39,703 bases of DNA from positions 1-39,703 of the forward strand of contig NZ_VWSJ01000039.1 in NCBI RefSeq assembly GCF_009690845.1. The letters are read 5' to 3'. Every line of letters begins with the position of its first letter. Position 1 is the stretch's first letter. Origin of the DNA: Campylobacter portucalensis. GTDB taxonomy: Bacteria; Campylobacterota; Campylobacteria; Campylobacterales; Campylobacteraceae. A program made the translations under genes and the position numbers. The notes below the pieces were generated by a model that worked only from the letters and a program-made list of their open reading frames with translations, was not told the DNA's origin and searched no databases. This document shows positions 35,566-39,703 of this stretch, piece after piece.

Positions 35566-36724
35566 ATTCTAATTAGTTATTATACAACAACCTATGATAA
35601 CAAAACTCTAAGCTTTGAGGGTTTAAATTTAAAAGGTAGTGGAGTATTAAAGAATTTACAAGATGAGATACAAGATAATGAAAAGTTAAGAAATTTCATA
35701 ACAACTTTACAAAACAAACCATACACTAACTTTACTCAAATTCAAACTGACGCAAAAGAGCTTTTATATATTTGGAGTAAAACAGATAACATAGATAAAA
35801 ACTAAACAAGAGGATTAAAAAACATACTAAATCATAACTATGATAATCCAAGCATAATAAAAACTTATAAGGTTTATGCTTACACAAGAGATGTCGCTTT
35901 AATGGAAGCTTTTACGGGTAAGAAATTTACTATGATAGAGATGGCAAAGAGACAAATGAGATAATAGACATAGAAGCCAGTAATACTTCAAATGATTATC
36001 TAAAAAGATTTGTAAATTTAACCGCTTTAAATATCTTACTCAAAAGCTATACAAAGATGAGCTAATCACAGATAAAGAGTTGGTAATAACTAATAATACA
36101 CTAGCTAAGATAAATGTTAAATTTGCAACTAATGATAATGAAAAAATATCAAATGCTTCATTATTACTTTTATCTGTTGTTTATATACAGGGATTAAAAA
36201 TATTAAATAGTATAGATAAAACCTATCTTGAAAACGAAATCATAAAACAAATTTTAAATAGCAGCGGTATTTCATATAATTTTAATGCAAACGGAAGCAT
36301 TTATGGCTCTACTTCGCAAAAAATGATCTTACAAAGTGATAGTACTAATAACTACACTTTAAATAATGCAAATAAAATAATACAAGCAGGAAAATTAGGT
36401 GATAGTATCAAAGGCACTATCGAAGATGATATTATATTTGGCACAAACGCAGATGATACTATTATGGGCGGTGCAAGAAATGACTAACTTCACGGCGGAT
36501 ATGGAAATGATATAATTATCGGCAAAAAAGGAGATGACACACTAAATGGCGGCAAAGGAGATGATAAATTTATCTACACCAAATTTGACGGAAACGATAC
36601 TATCACAGACAACGCAGGAAGTGATACACTAGTGCTAAAAGGAATTAGCAAAGATGAAGCAAATTTCACTCAATCAGGCAATAATATGAGAAGTGTGGCG
36701 AATTTGCAGATGTATGTGAGTTAG
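35566..36724 (+). pseudogene. Shattered RTX-type calcium-binding secreted protein
   Basis: Protein-like sequence runs on in order across three frames. It begins SYYTTTYDNKTLSFEGLN, then LLYIWSKTDNIDKN and a TAA (35803-35805), NPSIIKTYKVYAYTRDVALM, and a frame change near 35925. YYDRDGKETNEIIDIEAS follows, then a second frame change near 36035, then LYKDELITDKELVITNN to TIMGGARND with a TAA at 36485-36487. After that stop, RTX-like nonapeptides continue (GGYGNDIIIG, GGKGDDKFIY, DGNDTITD) and end SKDEANFTQSGNN. The 5' end is missing. Such proteins leave by a type I secretion system and fold with calcium. No secretion genes are in the window. Confidence 0.8.
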
Positions 36725-36774
36725 ATTTATCAAATTATATAGATTTAATAAATGATAAAATAGCGATAATTTAG
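36685..36774 (+). pseudogene. Short coding-like tail joined to the RTX relic
   Basis: Just where the RTX frame loses sense, frame 1 opens and reads YEKCGEFADVCELDLSNY and IDLINDKIAII to a TAG at 36772-36774. There is a TAA just before it and no start codon. It may be the 3' end of another gene brought in by a deletion, for example a downstream partner of an earlier RTX gene copy. Too short to identify. Confidence 0.35.
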
Positions 36775-36859
36775 GATTTATTATATATAGCATAGTGTTT
36801 AAGTAATAATTTATTTAAATATAGTAGAATTGTAAAACAATGAAAAAGGAAGCAAAGTT

Positions 36860-37519
36860 TTGGAGAATTTAAATATAAAACGAAACTATGACAAAGAACC
36901 GATTAAGATAAAGGATATTAATACTATTTTTATGTTTCTCATTTTATTTCCTGGTTCTATTATCTTTACTATTTTAATATTTATATTTAATTATGAAAAT
37001 ATGACTTCTAAACTTTATATAAATCTATTTATTTTAATGCCAGTTGTAGTGTGGCTCTATGTAAAACCTTATTTAAAATATAAGGATAGTAGGTATATAA
37101 AAATTTATAACAATAAAATTGATTTTATTCAAGACAATGAACTTTTAGAAACCATAAAATTAGATGAAAAATTTACTGTATATAAAAGTTTTGAAGATTT
37201 TTATCATAAATCTCAAAAACAGAACATTTACATAGAAATTATCTGGTTGATTATCTTGCCAATCACGATTTGTAATTATATACTTTTATTGCTGTCTAAA
37301 TTTTTTTATTGCTTATACAAAAGCGGTTTAAAAAATTATCATTTATACGACTGTATAATTATTTCCCAAGATGATAAAATTATAAATATATATTTTAATT
37401 CAATTGATGAATACAAAACAATTAAAGATTATTTTTTGTCAAATTTTGATTTAGATATATCTAAATCAAAAATATTTTTAAACAAAGCATATCACATATT
37501 TGAAAAAATAAATTTTTGA
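36860..37519 (+). CDS. Membrane protein of unknown function (first gene of LysM-RTX operon)
   Basis: 219 aa, starting at TTG 36860 with AAAAAGGA nine bases before it. No recognised family. Hydrophobic segments lie near residues 23-44, 50-67 and 125-147. The middle (about 75-115) and the C-terminal part (160-219) are hydrophilic and beta/alpha mixed, with YIKIYNNKIDFIQDNE and IIISQDDKIINIYFNS looking like strand pairs of a PH-like membrane domain. The next start lies about 30 bases downstream. An immunity or accessory role toward the LysM-RTX protein is only a guess from position. Confidence 0.7.
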   Translation: MENLNIKRNYDKEPIKIKDINTIFMFLILFPGSIIFTILIFIFNYENMTSKLYINLFILMPVVVWLYVKPYLKYKDSRYIKIYNNKIDFIQDNELLETIKLDEKFTVYKSFEDFYHKSQKQNIYIEIIWLIILPITICNYILLLLSKFFYCLYKSGLKNYHLYDCIIISQDDKIINIYFNSIDEYKTIKDYFLSNFDLDISKSKIFLNKAYHIFEKINF

Positions 37520-37552
37520 AGTTTGTTTTTTGAAATTTGGAAAGGAAAGAAT

Positions 37553-38344
37553 TTGAAAAATAAAATCAACAAAAAAAGAATTATAAAAATTTTACTAGGA
37601 TTATTTTTTGCATTAGCTATAATTATTGCGTTTAATGTAGCTACAATAATAATTCAAACTAACCACTCTTTGCAAAAAGACTACACACACGAAATGACCA
37701 AAAATTCGCAATCTACGCAAGAATTTATAAAAGCAATGAAATATAAAATTTACATTTCAAAACTGCATAAATATGCTAGTTATGATAATTTTTTGATGAA
37801 ACCACTCTTTGCAAAGATGAATTATCATTTTGAAAAAGGAAAAGAAAATTTACCAAAAGACAGTATCGATGACATTATTTGGTGGCGTTTGTTATATGAT
37901 GTAATTTACGGATTAGTGTATAACGACGATAAAAGTATGCAATATACAAACTTAAACTCCGAAAAATTGCAAATTTTGATTGATGAAATTTATGAAATGA
38001 TTGGGCGATTGCCTTATGGAAATTTAGAAAATTTTCAAATGCAAGATAGTTTATTGGAGATAATGCTAAATTTAAGTGATTTTTATTTCAATGCAATGTT
38101 TGAAAAATATGAGCGAAGTTGTATTGATAAAAATGACTGCTCTGGTAAAAAATTATATTATTTGGATAAAAATAATTCTCACAAGCACGAAAAAATATAT
38201 ATTTATTTAAAAGACGGATATGATAGATATATACAAAATTCTGCAATGCAAAATATCATCAAATCCAAATATAATCAGAAGCTATTGGAAATTATAAATT
38301 TTAAATTTAATGAAACTCAAAATGAAAGGAATAAAAATGAGTAA
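37553..38344 (+). CDS. Single-pass membrane protein with a large extracytoplasmic helical domain
   Basis: 263 aa. I choose TTG at 37553 because AAAGGAAAG precedes it closely and the product then starts MKNKINKKRIIKILLG, a normal basic N-terminus; an upstream TTG at 37523 is possible. One membrane helix spans about 12-36. The rest is mostly helical, with aromatic patches (DDIIWWRLLYDVIYG near 104) and two Cys six residues apart (ERSCIDKNDCSG), fitting a disulfide in the periplasm. No family recognised. Its end overlaps the LysM-RTX start by 8 bases, so the two are translationally coupled. Confidence 0.7.
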   Translation: MKNKINKKRIIKILLGLFFALAIIIAFNVATIIIQTNHSLQKDYTHEMTKNSQSTQEFIKAMKYKIYISKLHKYASYDNFLMKPLFAKMNYHFEKGKENLPKDSIDDIIWWRLLYDVIYGLVYNDDKSMQYTNLNSEKLQILIDEIYEMIGRLPYGNLENFQMQDSLLEIMLNLSDFYFNAMFEKYERSCIDKNDCSGKKLYYLDKNNSHKHEKIYIYLKDGYDRYIQNSAMQNIIKSKYNQKLLEIINFKFNETQNERNKNE

Positions 38345-39644
38345 TACAGTAGAACAAAAATTGTTTAATGAAATAGATAAAATTTGTAAATCAACAGATT
38401 TATTGCAAACTTTGCCACTTGGCGAAAAAGTAAAATTACTAGAATTTAGAACACATTTGTGCGACCTAAATGGTGCCACAAAAGATGCCCTAAATATTGT
38501 AGTAAAAGCAGAAGATAGCGACGATAAAATACGAACTTATTTTATTGAAATAAATGGTGCTTTGGCAAAAACAATAACACAAAGTTCGACTGAGACATAC
38601 GGAAATGCTGTTGCTTTTGGTATAACTAGTGCAATACTAGCTGAAAACTGGGATAACCCTTTTGCTTGGTTTATGGCTGTTGTCACTGCTGGTGCATACC
38701 ATGCGTTTGGTAAAGTTACGGCAATTCCACTCGGAGATAAAGCAGAAAAAGAAGCAAAAATTGTTGCTGCAAATTTGTATGATAGTTATATAGATTTAGT
38801 CAAAAATGATAAAGATGGTAATTTGACTATTCAAACAGATAAATCCGAAATTGATACCTTTACAAAAGAAAATATGGAAAATATTTTAATCAAACTTCCG
38901 TCAGATGCAAATTTAACAATAGTTCATAGCGGTGGAAATTATGCGATTGATATAAATGCTTCCAAAAAAGAAATCAATATTAATTCTAGTATAAACTTAA
39001 ATGAAAAAAATAAAGAAAGTGAAAATTTTGCTGGTGCAATTTTATCAAGTGGTGCCGAAGTGACTACTATAAATTCCCAAACCTACAACATAAAAGAACT
39101 CTCAAATCTGCAAATTCTAAATGCACTAGATTATATCCCAAAAGTATCATTTTTGCTATCAAATATAAATTTGCCTATTAAAGAAATAGATTTAGGAAGC
39201 AAAGGGATTTATCAGGTTAAATCAGGTGATACGCTTTCCGAAATCGCCCAAGACAATAATATGACAACCAAAGAATTAGTTAAACTCAATACTTGGCTTA
39301 TTGATGAAGGCAGAGTTAAATTCTTACAAGATAAAGTTTTAGTTCAAGGTAATTTAGCAAATTTAAACGAAACAAACCATATCCTAATAGGCGACAGCAA
39401 TGCTGAAAACATTCTAATAGACGCAAATGGTGGGGATAATGAATTTATAGGCGGAAGTAAAGCTGATAAAATGGAAAGCAAAGGTCAAGGCTATGACAAA
39501 TATCACGCAAATAATGGCGATAAAATCACAGACAGCGACCATCAGGGCGAAGTCAAATTTAACGGCATAACTTTAACGGGTGGAACTTATAATGCAGATA
39601 AAGGATATTACGAAAGCGAAGATAAAAACATAGAATACATCTAA
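38337..39644 (+). CDS. LysM and RTX-like secreted protein, frameshifted before the window edge
   Basis: 435 aa from ATG 38337 (MSNTVEQKLF), which has AAAGGA six bases upstream; the ATG at 38310 lies inside the previous gene without such a site. There is no signal peptide. A Gly/Ala-rich hydrophobic patch lies at residues 88-128. A LysM domain is at 291-337 (IYQVKSGDTLSEIAQDNNMT), for binding peptidoglycan or chitin-like glycans. RTX-like repeats follow at 350-390 (IGDSNAENILIDANGGDNEF). The frame stops at 39642-39644, but frame 2 continues from 39641 with LNGNTLTVKQGNDSLTINNYS to the last base, so the ancestral protein was longer. Type I secretion is inferred. Confidence 0.75.
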   Translation: MSNTVEQKLFNEIDKICKSTDLLQTLPLGEKVKLLEFRTHLCDLNGATKDALNIVVKAEDSDDKIRTYFIEINGALAKTITQSSTETYGNAVAFGITSAILAENWDNPFAWFMAVVTAGAYHAFGKVTAIPLGDKAEKEAKIVAANLYDSYIDLVKNDKDGNLTIQTDKSEIDTFTKENMENILIKLPSDANLTIVHSGGNYAIDINASKKEININSSINLNEKNKESENFAGAILSSGAEVTTINSQTYNIKELSNLQILNALDYIPKVSFLLSNINLPIKEIDLGSKGIYQVKSGDTLSEIAQDNNMTTKELVKLNTWLIDEGRVKFLQDKVLVQGNLANLNETNHILIGDSNAENILIDANGGDNEFIGGSKADKMESKGQGYDKYHANNGDKITDSDHQGEVKFNGITLTGGTYNADKGYYESEDKNIEYI

Positions 39645-39703
39645 ACGGAAATACTCTTACAGTAAAACAAGGGAACGATAGCCTAACCATCAACAACTAC
39701 TCC
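39641..39703 (+). pseudogene. Continuation of the LysM-RTX protein in another frame
   Basis: All 21 codons to the end of the window are open and read LNGNTLTVKQGNDSLTIN and on, the type of beta-rich segment that follows RTX repeats. Loss of one base between TAC and CTA near 39638-39641 explains the shift. It may be a true mutation, a sequencing or assembly error, or a switch; the gene continues beyond the window. Confidence 0.65.

Overview
The window is a 39.7 kb stretch of very AT-rich DNA from a Campylobacter-like member of the Campylobacterota. Four things support this: the block nth / peb4-type PPIase / fba / MotA-like / OmpA-like, in the order I recall from C. jejuni; a ciaD-like gene next to cca and purU; a class II (plant-type) DAHP synthase; and promoters that repeatedly match the Campylobacter -10 pattern gnTAnAAT. 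The species cannot be fixed from the sequence. No tRNA, rRNA or CRISPR array was seen.

Layout. (1) 1-2683: the 3' two thirds of a TonB-dependent outer-membrane receptor, probably for haem or iron. It carries an in-frame G9 tract, and a stray second copy of its last ~34 codons lies downstream. (2) 2684-12926: mostly minus-strand housekeeping genes: FAH-family hydrolase with class II DAHP synthase, gpsA-gatB, atpB, and a tight cluster (TRIC/YicG channel, MidA-like methyltransferase, a small unknown, rsmD, a TIGR02757 protein, a TauE/SafE permease). A small plus-strand pair, a coiled-coil membrane protein and dgkA, interrupts it. (3) 13199-22353: a secreted SYLF-domain protein on the plus strand, then a long minus-strand chain leuD-leuB-TPR-ciaD-like-cca-purU-trmL-nuclease-small membrane peptide-glyS-unknown. 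(4) 22614-24996: a dicarboxylate/amino-acid symporter, then about 1 kb without intact genes that holds hairpins and what looks like a decayed IS1595-type transposase. (5) 24997-34700: the minus-strand operon peb4-fba-motA-like-ompA-like-PLP enzyme-hisD, then nth, a broken small gene, and pepD/cmoB fired divergently from one shared palindromic -10. (6) 34701-39703: an accessory region. It opens with an orphan promoter and RBS leading to ATG-TAA, then a cluster of TGTCnnTTAAT motifs, a shattered RTX-type gene, and an operon of two unrecognised membrane proteins and a LysM plus RTX-like protein whose reading frame breaks just before the window edge.

The most interesting part is 34.7-39.7 kb, which looks like a site of repeated gain and decay of RTX-type secreted proteins. 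The three-gene operon at 36860-39703 is the best candidate for an undescribed system: a LysM/RTX secreted protein encoded with two membrane proteins. The second candidate is the ZorAB-like proton-channel pair (27115-29449) sitting in a housekeeping operon without other Zorya genes. The TonB receptor is very likely phase-variable.
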